From positions 372,001 to 436,000 of the forward strand of contig QVRM01003901.1 in the NCBI GenBank assembly GCA_003439945.1: 64,000 nt of DNA. Reading direction: 5' to 3'. Source of the DNA: Dermanyssus gallinae. Its lineage: Eukaryota; Arthropoda; Arachnida; Mesostigmata; Dermanyssidae. Under the pieces are notes generated by a model, which saw only the letters and a list, made by a program, of their open reading frames with translations, did no database searches and was not told where the DNA came from. Positions 46,093-58,500 of the stretch are shown one piece after another; positions within the stretch are counted from its first letter, which is position 1; each line of letters starts with the position of its first letter. Made by a program: the position numbers and the translations under genes.

Positions 46093-46979
46093 ATTTTCTT
46101 TGAGTTCGTTCGATGTTCATTAAAAGTAGATGATAAATCATACCGCTGGGGGTGAGCGACCATGCTGCCACAAAAACTGCTGGGGAATCCTAGATATCTC
46201 AATATGCCCATTTATTTCTATATTTTAATCTAATTTAAGCAATCCGGTTCATATAGAATTGTTTGATTGGCTCATATAGAATATTTGATTTGTGGTACGT
46301 ATTGAAGGAACCATTCATATATTTATTGTCATAGGCATATAATTATGGGGAATAAAAACGGTTTCTACGGAATCTTCGGAAGCCCTGCGGCTGACGGAAG
46401 AGACCCTTCCACGGCCGAGGCGTTGCCGCGCTGAACCTCGATCGATATGCGCTGCAACAAGAATTCGCTAGCTCGGGGGTCCTGAGTTTCAGCGAAAGAA
46501 TATTTGATTAGTTTAATTTTGTCAGCTGTTTACAATACTTCTAGTTGGTGTTTAACAGCTCTCACATCTATCTGCACGCTGGACCACGTATATCCTGTTC
46601 ACAGTCATGGCCGCTGATCATCACTGTGCGACAGTAGCAGCATCGTCGCTGCAGCAGTGCTGGCAGACTACCAGCAGTCGCTGCTTCAGGAAAGGAATGA
46701 TGTCTGTGTCACTAAAAGCTGCGATGTGCTTTCGTATGGCGAGTTTAAATTGTCGGCGGCTTTCATTCTATAGTTGGCGAATGTTTATGGAATAGTTGTT
46801 TAATAGTTTTAGAAAATGATGAGTCGCTGTTTGGCACACTGTTTCTGTTCGTGTATGTTTTATATTCATTAAATAATTTTGCCGAAGATTACAAGTAAGG
46901 CGTAAAGTCGACAAAAGAAAATAATTTTGAAAGGGAACTAACACCGGCGACTAGTCGCACCGCTTTTTTTTAAAACCAC

Positions 46980-47335
46980 CAACCACTACAGTACAGTAGG
47001 GAAGGTTCAACCAAACGGGATTGCATATCTAAGATAGGCTTCAATGAGTGCTTTGTATAATTCTAGTTTGTTTGGTCGTAGTAGACGAACGTATTTGGAT
47101 AAAGAATGTTTTACCTTTTCTTGATTTTGTCGGCAGTGTAGTCTACGTGTGAGTTCAATGATATATTACTGCTGGCCATTACTCCAAGATATTTAGTTGG
47201 TCTCTTTTCTACATATGTGTAGTATATGATTATGCTGTTGAATTTTGTCGGGTATGACTGTGTCGGGACAACATCCTGTTTCGAAATATATACATTTCAT
47301 TTTGTTGTGATTTATTACGGGCCCTTTGTGTTATG
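46980..47335 (-). pseudogene. LINE RT thumb fragment (family of 55543-59510)
   Basis: The minus strand reads INHNKMKCIYFETGC, PDKIQQHNHI and KLELYKALIEAYLRYAI, which match NHNKTTFIHFN, PDKIQLHNHIPN and KLELYKTLIEAYFRYAIV of the 58-59 kb RT. Broken by stops. Confidence 0.75.
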
Positions 47336-47396
47336 TCTATACAATGCATCATGACCAATGAAAAGCATGACGCGTATGCACAACATGTGTGTATGC

Positions 47397-47421
47397 ATAT
47401 ATATATATATATATATATATA
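47397..47421. repeat. (TA)n microsatellite
   Basis: About 25 bp, directly next to the mariner relic's end. Confidence 0.9.
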
Positions 47422-47800
47422 CAAGGGCGGATCGAAAAAAAACGGTTGAAAGAACCTTCTGTTGAGTCCGCTAATTCAGAATTTATTCCACCGACTCTCT
47501 CCTTAAAAGTACCACTGGGAGGATTGGGCTTTGGTCTCAGTGTAACCATATACCCATGACTGGACTCGTGTAATGATTCTCTGAAGCAATCCAGGGTCTT
47601 CTGCTAATGCCTAACGGTTCAATTCGGACGTTTTGCGACGGGCGTCCATTTACTAAAATTTTAACAATTTTGGAACGACGCTCGCTGCCAGACTTCGGAG
47701 GCACAAAATATCGAGCAAAGCTGTTACAATTGATCCATAAGATATATCCAATTCCTTAGCTACCTCCTGGCACATTTAGCCAATGATTGTAACGATGTTT
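47422..47800 (-). pseudogene. Mariner-like transposon relic (second family)
   Basis: The left edge ACAAGGGCGGATCGAAAAAA resembles a mariner terminal repeat next to TA. Reading leftward, frames give CQEVAKELDISYGSIVTALL and SLAASVVPKLL (helix-turn-helix end and 'FVPKLL'), then ALAEDPGLLQRIITRVQSWV, where mariners have '..RVITGDESWV': the catalytic Asp is lost. KPNPPSGTFKERV follows. The C-terminal two thirds of the transposase are gone. Confidence 0.6.
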
Positions 47801-48116
47801 ACGCTTCGCAGTAAAACATTAATAAAGGTAGTTCTTGGTACACTTAAAATGTTCGAAGTTTTCTTTTCTCAAAGCAATCTAGAATAAGAAAAACACATAT
47901 TTCATGAGAAGGACGATCGAATATCGGATAAGTAGTCTAGCAACATGTGGGAGGTCGCCACAGGAGGATGCGGGCAGGCGTAGCGATGATGAAAACGACG
48001 CACAGGTTACGACTGAACAAACAAGATAATATTGTTGATATTATAGTTTATAGTAGTATAGTATATACAAACAGTATAGTATATAGTATAGTATATACAA
48101 ACAAGATAATAAGTTG

Positions 48117-49140
48117 ATATTATAAAAAAACTGAGATAGCTCTGGCAGCTTCTCTAAACAGGTCTATGCAACAGGCTAGAACCCTCCTCGATTCGGCTGC
48201 CCTCACAGACTTAGAAGCCCGATTGGAAACAAGCCACCGTAGAGCAGTTGCCCTGTGCGGCCACGAGCCCGCCGAAGCTGGACACCAGAAAGAATGGTCA
48301 ACAGCTCTAAATGAGCAAAGGGTCGTAGACCTCATTGCGGGATGCACGACGGGTGCCGACAAGGCCAGGCTGCGCGCCGTCTCCTCCAAGGGGGCGGGCG
48401 CATGGCTACACGCCATTCCCTGTGCCCGGATCGGGACCCTGTTAGATGATGAGTCGGTAAGGATTGCCGTCGGACTTCGTTTGGGAACAGACATTGTATA
48501 CACTCATACCTGCGTCTGTGGAGACGTCGTCGGGCCAGACGGACGCCACGGGCTGTCCTGTATCGTCAGCGCAGGTAGGCGAGCAAGACACCAAGCCCTG
48601 AATGAAACCTTCAGTCGAGCTTTACGATCCAGTGGTCTGCCGTGCGTCCTAGAACCCGTCGGGTTAGACAGGGAGGGCGGCAAGACCCCTGACGGGCTGA
48701 CCTTAACTCCGTTCGAGAGCGGATGCATGCTGGTTTGGGACGCGACAGTTACTGACTCATTAGCCCCTTCAATGGTCAGTGCTGGCGCGGCCTAGTCATG
48801 CTTCGGCTCTCGCCGAGGCAAACAAGGTTAGAAAGTACCAGAACATCGGGTACCCGTACAAGTTTTATCCCTTTGCCTTCGAGACCCTTGGCGGGCCCGG
48901 TCCATCCACTCGAACTTTGCTACAAAAAGTCGGGAAACGCCTGATTCTAGCCAGCGGAGACAAACGAGCGGGTGATTTTCTCAGACAGCGCCTGTCGCTG
49001 GATGTGCAACGGGGCAATGCGACCTCGGTTCGGGGCACTCTCCAGAAATGGCTGGTTCCTACACTGGTTCCCCCGTAACGGTGCACAGGTTCGCAGGGAC
49101 TCAAATGTCATGTTCCCACCCTGAATGATTGATTACATTG
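48117..49140 (+). pseudogene. LINE ORF2 C-terminus with zinc motif and restriction-like endonuclease
   Basis: ORF 48166-48795, continued after a frameshift near 48770 to a stop at 49078. It has GAWLHAIPCARIGTLLDDES and VRIAVGLRLG, then a Cys/His cluster CVCGDVVGPDGRHGLSC, RRARHQALNETFSRAL, LEPVGLDREGGKTPDGLTLT and CMLVWDATVTDSLA. The arrangement zinc motif, RH, PD..(x)n..D resembles the PD-(D/E)XK restriction-like endonuclease at the C-terminus of some non-LTR elements (R2/R4-type layout). The end LQKWLVPTLVPP closes the frame. The RT upstream is missing: an in-frame stop lies just before 48117. The 3' UTR runs into AATAAATATATA and a (TA)n tail. Assigning it to a clade needs a search. Confidence 0.7.
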
Positions 49141-49144
49141 AATA

Positions 49145-49145
49145 A

Positions 49146-49199
<54 letters not shown>
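49145..49199. repeat. (TA)n microsatellite at a LINE 3' end
   Basis: About 50 bp with one G interruption; directly follows the LINE's AATAAA. Confidence 0.95.
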
Positions 49200-49203
<4 letters not shown>

Positions 49204-49229
49204 TAATATTGTCTAAAGTCATAAGGCTA

Positions 49230-51170
49230 TCCAAGATAATTGACATTAGGTGGCATGTACTTATGTTTAAAGCAAACATTTTATACAGAAGGGGGATACA
49301 CATTCCCCTTGAGGTATACCTCAAGGGTAACATGGTACCATTACAAAAACTTTGATTACAAAACCAATTATTACCAACCTTTATTAAAAAGTGACGGTGG
49401 CTCACAAAATGTCTTGATCTATTGCACTGCACAGATGTGGATACCTAGACGCGCTTGGTCAAAATAAACGCAGTGAAACCTTCTTCGAGAATTTATGAGC
49501 ATTGCATAGTCCTGAATCATCTCTAAAATCTGTGTACATGTAGACCGATGGGTGGTAAAGCCGTGCTGGGTAGGATCAAGTAAGCGGTTTAAAAATAAGA
49601 AATTATCTAAGTAGTTAAGTAAAGCTTTTTTAAAGACGAAATATTATTTATATATTGCAAAATAAACCAGAAATAGCAGTTCTCAAGACTTATTTTAGAG
49701 TCGTTCTTAGGTACAGTCTAAAACAGTCGGACACAGTAACGTCGTTGTGAGATATTTCAAATATGTGTTGTAGTAGCTCGGCTAAAAATAACGCAAAATA
49801 CTTTAAAAACAATGGAGAAATGTTTTAAGCGTAAGGCTAGTTTACGGCGTAAGACCAAAAAGAAGTGAATAGATTACATACTCAGAGAAGTCATCTTTCA
49901 GTGAGTCAATATCGGCCACCGTAGTACCCTTTAGTCGATTATTGGCATAGCGAAAAAGTGAGCGAGAGTACCTCATGTTCAGTTTAGACCCAGATAAAAA
50001 TACAAAGCGTCATCTTCACTAGCTTATGTTTAAGAAACTGAGATGCAGTCTTATACGACCTTAGTTTATGAGCAAGACGATTTTTATAAGCCTCAGTGCC
50101 CTTAATGAGACCACACTGGTCAGTCAGCGGAGTAAACGTGTTCAAGAAAAATTAACAATAGTCACATTTTGGTGTGCATGACATTTAAATTCGGACAGTC
50201 TGCAAAAATGCTAGCCCAGTATGACTTGTAATGAGGACGGCATCCATTCCTTTATAATCGAGCCGAACATTCGACGCCATTATATGACTAAAAGCGAGTG
50301 CAATATCAAAATGTATGGCATGATCAAATTTTATGAGAGGCGAGACAATGGTCACATTTTCAATTTTATCCAAGTAGGCAAGCGAATTTGCTGGGATAGC
50401 CCATTTTCCAAACAGCAGGCCCAAATTTCGATTCCATGGAGTCGCTGAGCATAATTGGAGATTGCCAGTCAATTTTTAAGAGGTTCTACGACCAATTATA
50501 ACAGAACAGTCTATACGACAACAGGTGTTTATAACGGCACACATATCGTCGATGCGTTTCACCACCTGAGACAAGACAAAAACCGTCTTGTTTGGTGATT
50601 AAGTCAACCGGCTAGCTGAAGTCAGCGCTTATGACACCTAGCGAGTTTAAGTCAACCGGCTAGCTAAAGTCAGCGCTTATGACACCTAGCGAGTTCGTGA
50701 TGAAGACACAGACGCCCCCGCCACGCAAATTTCTGTCGTTACGAAGCACCTTATATTAATTTCAAAAACGAATTTCAACATCACGTATGCTTTCCTTGAG
50801 CCATGTCTTACATATAAAACGACGTCAATGTTATATAGCCAACAATAACTTCGTAATACATCCATTGTACCTGGTTTGACAAGTGATCTAGAAGTAAAAC
50901 TGTTTAACATCTCACACGTCTAGCCGCACCACATCCGTGCAAGCTTAATCCAATTTCTGAATGAGTTTGCGCTTTTGGGATGACCAAGCGCGTGCATTTG
51001 CCTACGTACTGCAGGAGTTGCCAATTTAGTCGAACAGCATTATCTCTGCAGTTGAACTTTAGTGCTTTCGCCAATTGAGTGTAGATTTCTAATCTGACAG
51101 TAGGAGAGAAGGAGGATTGCCAAGGCACGTGAAATCGGCTGCAACGGACCGTAAGCGCACATGATAACAT
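49230..51170 (-). pseudogene. CR1-like LINE: ORF1 end?, APE endonuclease and RT N-terminus
   Basis: Minus strand. About 51170-50920 may be an ORF1 C-terminus. From 50910 it reads SLVKPGTMDVLRSYCWLYNI DVV (the start of the endonuclease), then near 50730-50690 NLRGGGVCVFITNSLGV, the 'GGGV..F' block. Around 49600-49500 it gives LLDPTQHGFTTHRSTCTQIL (RT 'Q.GF....ST'). DNA at 49240-49560 parallels 62240-62560 (e.g. TGGTCAAAATAAAC, CAGTGAAAC, ATTGCACTG), so it belongs to the 62-kb family or a close one. Many frameshifts. Confidence 0.7.
50605..50700. repeat. Tandem duplication of ~47 bp inside a LINE endonuclease
   Basis: AAGTCAACCGGCTAGCT and AAGTCAGCGCTTATGACACC, ending TAGCGAGTT, occur twice in direct succession with one base change (G/A). 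Confidence 0.9.
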
Positions 51171-51249
51171 TCACCATTGAGGTTACACCGGGGTTAGCCA
51201 TATATTTGCTATTAAATTTTGTCTTCAATTGACAGCTCCACGAAGGTCG

Positions 51250-51875
51250 AGCACGTTGCTAAATTACACCAATTAGATGCTTTCATAATACGTTGCCGGC
51301 AAAATTGACTACACAGATGTTGACTGATAATAAAAACTATACGTAACATATAAAAAGTATTTTTTACCTGGCCCGAATACGGAGTCTAGACTGGACATTT
51401 TGACACCATGTGGGTTGAGTTTAGTCTCGGCGAGAACATATCCAAAGTACCTCCTCCGTTGAATATTGTATTATTCTCCCAATCAGGAGTATTGTGTGTC
51501 TTTTAATTGTGTTCCACCTAGCACTCGTCCACAAGCATCTTTCAGCAGACCACATCGTAAACTACGGATCCTCTAATTCATATCAGTAGATCGTGAAACG
51601 TAATTGTGCTACTTGGTCGATAAACATAATGGAAATAAGTAAACCACTTCAATAAGCAAACATTTAATACATATGAAGTCTTACACCTTCACTAAACATA
51701 TACATGCTGCGTAGTTCACTACGGTAAACGTCTTTATTATGTACAAACATATAATGAAACAATTATCCCATAGATTGCTGTGGGCGCGAACGGAGTGATA
51801 ATTAGATATATTTATGCATATATACAAAATGCATGTGATACACGAATTGTGTATGATTTTGTAAAGGTTCAGCTC
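51250..51875. other. 3' flank of CD2BP2
   Basis: AT-rich, no recognisable gene. The 3' UTR and poly(A) site of CD2BP2 should lie within about 51,700-51,875; an exact site is not evident. Confidence 0.35.
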
Positions 51876-51878
51876 AGT

Positions 51879-53722
51879 TCAAATGTACAGATCGAAATCG
51901 ATTCGTTTTGATGAGTAAAATTTGTCTTCGTTTTTCTTTCGAACGTATACTCCATTGCCAAAGTAGCCCTGTTCGGTCCAAGCCAACATGTGCTCGGATG
52001 AGTACGGACCGTAGACGTTCGCAGAATCGGTTTCATCCCACTTAAACTCCCACATCACTTTGTCCTCGATGGTATTTCTGGTCTGTTGCTGGTTCCCTTC
52101 GGTTGATGTTGATGGATTGGCATCTTTTGAAATATCCGGTGATGCACCTTCGTCCGCAAACATGTCCAGATTAGCAGTGGAGCCCTTAAACACACAAACA
52201 TTATGTTCTAGCACATATATGATCAACCTCTTTTGATTTAGTGGAGCAGGGTATATTGCATTAGCGCTTAACTCCATTATTTAGCACGATTCATCTCGTA
52301 TCCCATAGCGATTGAAAATTCCAGTGCAATTGGTTATAAGAAATAAGGCCTTCAACATACTTAACTATATCTTCATTTTGTAGATAAATCGGAAAAACAA
52401 GAAAAATCAAATTTTGTTCTTGTTTCCTTATACACTACAAATTGGTTCTAATCACACCATACCTCGTTTTGTGCCAGTGCAAACTTAAGTTGTTCATACG
52501 TTCTTTGGTATATATCCATGTCCCCGGTAGCGAGCACATCATTTGCGCAGCCCACCATAGTATCCAGCACCCTCTGCTGTTCCGGCTCGAGCTTCTTTCC
52601 CCTAAAATATGCGTTCGAAATTAAACGTGTACATTCGTAACAAGGGTCACAGCATAGTATATGCAAATATTAGACGTATACCTATCAGTTGTATGTTGTC
52701 ACCAATACGTTTCATGTTGGACAAGTGAATTGACATATTTCTTAAATAGATTACAAAAATCTCACGTGTCCCATAAAAAAAATAATTGGATCGCACGAGT
52801 AAAATATGCAAATGTAAACATGAACATAGACCGCTACATACCTGCGACCTGTTCGCGGGACCCCGCCTTGTCCACTGCCTCCAAGTCTTCTGATGCAACG
52901 CAATACATTCTCGCCCGGTTTCATCATTTCCAGCATTTTCGAGTAAATTACCTTTACATGCAAAGCACTATGGTCTTTCCCCCCGTCATGCTCAGATTCA
53001 GAATCAGATGAAGGGTCCGCTAAACCTGTCGGCAGCTCCTCGGCTTTCTCTTCACGCTCTTTTACTTTCACCTGACAGACAACAAACACGGCACATGTAT
53101 ATAAAGAACAACACTATACGCCATTGAATTTTTTTTGGTATTCTTCAATTTGGAATGCTTCTTGTAATGTATAAGCACATACTATAAAACTGCACATTAG
53201 AATAAAATATGCATAAAGCTACAAAACGGTCTAATTGAATGGAAAAGGTTAACAAAAAGCTTAACTGAGTGCATTTAACTATTAAATAATATATAACATT
53301 CCGCCACAATCTTGCCTACAAGCGATTGGTCTGTAATGTGGTACTGTATTGCAATATCTTGGAATTATTTGGAGAGTATTAAAAACGTACCCAATCAATA
53401 TTGTCCAGCCAGCTGTCTTTGAGTTCATCTTGAGTTTTCCGAAATATGAACGTCCCTTCCTTATCAAAATGCCCCTCCTGCATCTCCTCTTCCATGTTAA
53501 ACGCAGTAATCTTCGTATCGCCGTCAAACGCAATTGTTGCATTTTCTTGTCCTTCAAACATCCGATCAGTCTCTGCATTTGCCACATTGTATTTTTCCTT
53601 TTCAATCTCTCTTTCATCCTCTTCATCACTAAAAAACGTCAAAAACGAAATACCAAGAAAGCAATATACTTAAAGTACTAGGGTCTTATAAATGCTCCTA
53701 AAACAAGATATAGTGAGCAGTC

Positions 53723-53767
<45 letters not shown>

Positions 53768-54003
53768 TTAAATTATCGTTGCTTTTGAATAATCTCTTCT
53801 AGCGCGACTAGACAGCACATTCGATACTCAACATTAATGATCTTTACGCATTTGGATTCCTCCAGTTTGGTTTTTACTGTTTGTATATATATATATACCA
53901 ATTTAAACATGCTTGAAGACAAATATATCTTACGGCCCGAAAGACTTCCAAGGACTTTTTGTGAGAACTTCAACGGCATGATCTCACGACGACTAAACAA
54001 CGG

Positions 54004-54057
<54 letters not shown>

Positions 54058-54271
54058 CGTTTTCATTTTTATCAGTCAACATCCAGTTTCAAGCGTGTTA
54101 ATGCAAGATCTGCACAAACCTATCCAGTGAATTTATTTTAGCCTTTTTCGCTTCAAACGTGCACTCGGTATCATCGTCATCGTTATGGTGATCAGCAGAG
54201 GTTGTTTCTTGCATTCGCGAACAGGAAGCTTCTTCTTTATCATCCGGTCGCTTTGTGGGCCCTGGTTGCAT
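51879..54271 (-). CDS. CD2BP2: CD2BP2 (U5 snRNP 52K, GYF-domain protein), five exons
   Basis: Exons on the minus strand: 54271-54120, 53628-53391, 53071-52842, 52601-52463 and 52184-51879, all with GT..AG sites and matching phases, giving about 354 aa (human protein 341). Exon 1 to 2 restores SLDSDEEDE across the junction. Exon 2 has FMEEEMQEGHFDKEG-like sequence (MEEEMQEGHFDKEGTFIF); exon 3 has MLEMMKPGENVLRCIRRLGG; exon 4 has TMVGCANDVLATG. Exon 5 carries the GYF domain, WEFKWDETDSANVYGPYSSE with HMLAWTEQGYF, near the C-terminus (about residues 280-340), then FYSSKRIDFDLYI. The protein is a nuclear U5 snRNP component that binds PRPF6 (and, through GYF, proline-rich motifs) before tri-snRNP assembly. 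ATG 54271 is chosen because an in-frame TGA lies upstream. Introns contain (TA)n tracts. It looks intact. Confidence 0.95.
53727..53764. repeat. (TA)n microsatellite in CD2BP2 intron 1
   Basis: About 38 bp of alternating TA. Confidence 0.95.
54009..54055. repeat. (TA)n microsatellite in CD2BP2 intron 1
   Basis: About 47 bp of alternating TA; a second tract in the same intron. Confidence 0.95.
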
Positions 54272-54771
54272 TTCTTCCGACTTTCTGAGGCCTGACCAAC
54301 CACAAACCGGTCAGCGACCACGGCACACCACTAACACAAGCACGACAGCTTTCACACAGAATCCTAACGAAGGGTGTTTGTATGCATATATATTGCAACC
54401 ATTCCACATTACAGTATCTCACGTAAGCCCGTTGTTGCAGAGTGTTATTGCAGCTGATATCGAACCATCATACTCAATAGGAGTGATAATAAAAGAGGAT
54501 ATCGAACGAGGTCCAATACTAACGCGTGATTTGTTTTTGTTTACGTAGTAGCAGACGAAGATCTGCGCTGTGCGAACACCATCAGCAGACAGACAGATAT
54601 AGATATATGTGTCAGTGTGTCTGTCTGTCCGATACCACCAAAAGAGAGAGATACTGCTGATGACTCTTGTGGACCATGAAACGATGCCAACACAAAGCAC
54701 TAGAAAATTATACAGACAATAGAAGAAGTTTTCTAAAATATATGTATTTATAACACTCTACTCATATAGCG

Positions 54772-54805
<34 letters not shown>

Positions 54806-55540
54806 GCAATATGATTTATTAGTATCAGTGATTATGCGGGGATGAGGAACACTGTATATAAATTATATTCTCTGACATGTATAACTACAGTAAACTGAGG
54901 CTGTACTCACCTCTGGCCACTTACGGTTCCCGCACTTCTACTATTTAGGATAGCACAGTACACAATTCTTGCGTTAAGTGAGTAAACTCATTGATTCTGG
55001 GTCTAAAAGGATAGCCTCGCCGTTCCTGGGTGAGGAGGACTTCGGTTTAGTATGCGTGAGGGTCCCACACTGAGTTGAAGTGTACAATTTATTCACTTTC
55101 TTTCTTGTGTTGCTAAGCCCATTCAACTTTAGTTAGTGCAGAGTTGCTATTCTATGAACATTTTCAACGTATTTTTTATTTGAATGCTTACAGTAATTAA
55201 TTTGCCTTTATATGTGGTCATTTGAGTTACAATTTGCAATTTTTATACACAATGAAGGAAATATTTATAATGTAGGACGGCAAATGGTGGTAGCGTTACG
55301 TCCGCAGTCAAATCATGTTTTTATATTTGTTCCGTCTGGCTTGACAATGGTAATAGACGAGTCAGCGGATGAAATTTCGGCCACAAGGTTTTCCAAACAT
55401 GACTCAAGAGAGAGCATTTTTCAATTATCACTTTTTTAAGGCACCTCATCGACAATCCAAAGGGCTTCAGGCTAACTTACTAATACACCAAATAGGCGTT
55501 TTTGTGAATAAGTATTTAAAATTCAGAATATCGTAAGTTT
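54272..55540. other. 5' flank of CD2BP2; no other gene seen
   Basis: Expected to hold the CD2BP2 promoter and 5' UTR. It contains a (TA)n at 54774-54802. No other coding signal is convincing. Confidence 0.35.
54774..54802. repeat. (TA)n microsatellite
   Basis: About 28 bp of alternating TA. Confidence 0.95.
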
Positions 55541-55542
55541 AT

Positions 55543-58500
55543 TTGTTTGCAGACTATGCACTAAAAATATCTATTGTAACTCCGATTTTGACGTTGAATG
55601 AACGTTCTAGGGAGAATTTGAGTAGATCTCAAATTAGTCCCGACATAATTCATTCACTACAAACATGCCAGCAAAAAGCCACATACTATACAAAAGAAGG
55701 TCATACACGCGCAAAAAAGACCATCCTCAAACCGTGGATAACATCGAGCATACTAAAAAAAATGAGAGAAAGAGACAGTCTTTTCGAAAGAACTAAAATA
55801 AAACCAGGCCTAAAACAGGAACACTGCCGGCTTAGAAACCAAATTAAGTTACAACTAAGACACGCAAAGGATGCCTACTTCAAGGCAAAGTTTGTTGGGG
55901 ACAAGAAAAAAGACTGGCGAGTTATCAACGAATACATAAGGGGCCACCGTCGCGCCGACAAACTTGACCCAAACACACTGTCGGTATGTGAAAGCCTACC
56001 GTCAATGAAAGCGAAAGTAGAAAAAGTCAACCTGCACTTTGCTACAGTCGGTGAGCGTCTGAGTTTGTCAACCGGACAAACATCAGCCAACAACAGCCTG
56101 CCTACATACACCTTCAACGAGCCATTGCGCTCTTTTGCACCGGCAACCAAGGAAGAAGTACATGGAGAAATACAACATCTTATTTATTTCACTCATATTG
56201 AGTATGCATATAACATATATAATTATACAGATTATACAATTATATAGTCAGCTGCTCGCGGCATGTTATTCGAGAGAGGCAGTGCAGCGATCTCTTCGCA
56301 AGGGCCAGGCAGGCAGACGCATGAAACTTCGTACACGCCTGAGAGCACAGTCGACAGATGCACTCCGTGTACTCCTCGTGGAAGCTCGTATTCGAACAGA
56401 CCAGGTGATGATAGCCATGAACTATATATCTGGTATAGACATGGCAATTGTCACATGCAAGACCAGACCAGAGGTGAGAGGCACTGAAAATATCCAGGTC
56501 TCCAACCTCTCGTCGGGCTTGTTCAACTTTATTTTCCCATACTGAGATAAATGATACTGTACGCGGCGTCTTCAATCTCAATCGAATTATCCCAACAACC
56601 GGTGCACAGCCAGACATAAGGTACACAAAGCGGCTCCTTGCCCGCATTGACAGGCAAAGTACCCGCTTCATGTACATTGTGAAACACCTTTCAAGCAAAC
56701 CAAAGTTTGCCCGGGTGAGGTGTTCCCATATTCTGTCAAGACCATACATCAGCGTTGGAACAATCTTGAGGTAGAAAAGTGCCACTGCCGTCGGGACCGA
56801 CAGTCGCCGGACGTCGCCTACCTCTCCATAAAGAGACATTAGAGCTGTGCGCACTGTTTCGACGATGTGAGCAGTGAAGGTTGTCCCAGTATAATGAAGC
56901 CGAAGCCCCAGATACCGGAAAGAGTTGACGAATTCCAAGGATTGGCCGCCGCAACGTATAACGTCTTTAGCAGCCAATCGACCTCCTCTTCTGAATTTCA
57001 CAGCCTTGGACTTCATGGCGTTTATTTCGAGCCCCCTTGAGACAAGGAACACCTCTGCCAGAGAAGTGATGCGCTTGATGGCACCCAGGTCGTGATGGGC
57101 GACCACTATGTCATCTGCGTACATCACAACTGTGGCCTTCTGGAACTCCCGTCGAATATGATCGACAAAATCGGCAAGCAGTAGAGTGAAGGAGACGCAG
57201 CTCAATGGGTCGCCTTGCGGGGTTCCCACATTTTGCCTTACCTGCAACACTTCCTGCTCACCTTGCACCAGTAAGGTGTCCTCATCAAAGAAGCTCGAAA
57301 TTACGCTCAGAAGAGAGCCACCAACCCCTGCGTATCGGAATGACTTCACCAGGAGATCTCGAAGTGCTTTGTCGAAAGCTTTGACGCAGTCTATAAAGAC
57401 TGCATACAAATGACCTCTGGGCCTTGCCATAGCTCGCTATATCTCTGCTGAAGCACATGGATTGCACACGCGTTCCTCGACCTCTTCGAAAGCTGAATTG
57501 CTCCGGTGGAAGGGTCTGGTCGACAACGTACTCGATCCGTTTTATAACCAATTTACAGAAGATCTTCTTCAGCGTCCTTTCAGACGCTATACCGCGGTAT
57601 AAGTTTGGGTCTCGTCTGTCATCGCCATGCTTGCCCTTAAATAAAAGAGAAAGCCTGGATATATGCCAGACTCGTGGCATTTGTCCCGTCTTCATGATCT
57701 CGTTGAAGAAATCACAAAGATGGTTTGCCAAGAGTGGCTCAGACTGCACCCAGTGTTCATAGTACACCTGGTCTGGTCCCGCACTCTTTCCTCTCGGAAG
57801 AGAGTGCAGAACCTGACTTACTTCTTCTACCTCAAAGGGCAGATTCATAGTCTCCTGCTCCAATGTGAGCGGGTGCTCAATCATTGGAGCCAGGCGTACC
57901 GTCTCGCAGTTATATAGAAGACCGGTCAGGTGACTCGTTACCTGTTCGTCGCTGAGCAGGTGGTTCGCCCCCCTACGAGGTCGTACAACGTAGGCTGAGG
58001 GCTTGCGTTCTGCTCTTTCAAGCAGTCGAATTTCCTCCCGCCTAGCGTATTCACGCTTGTGCTCAAGGCATAGCTTTATATAAGCTTTTCTACTGTTGAA
58101 GTAGTCAAGCCTAAACCTAAAAATTAATAAGGCACCAGGATACGACTACGTAACAAACAACATCAGTAAACAGCAAAACGAGACATTCACATATATCGTC
58201 TTGAAACTAACAAACGCTATATTCTCAAAAGGGCAATTTCCAATGGCCCTAAAGCGGTATCGGAATTGGTGCTCGTACACAAACAAGGTAACAAACAAGA
58301 TATCGACAACTTTAGACCCATATCTCTATTAAGCACTATTGGTAAGTTAATTGAGAAACTAATAGCCAAGCGGATAAAACAGCATCTGCATAAAAACAAC
58401 ATATTACACAAAAATCAGTTTGGCTTTAGAACTGGCAAGAGTACACAATCAGCACTAATAGCAATACAGGAAATGATAGCCTCGGAAGTGGACAAAGGAA

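Larger units (their letters stand above)
45620..46960. other. Mostly unassigned stretch
   Basis: It contains the (TA)n at 45968-46001 and a tRNA-like unit at 46010-46092. The remainder has short ORFs without motifs. Confidence 0.3.
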
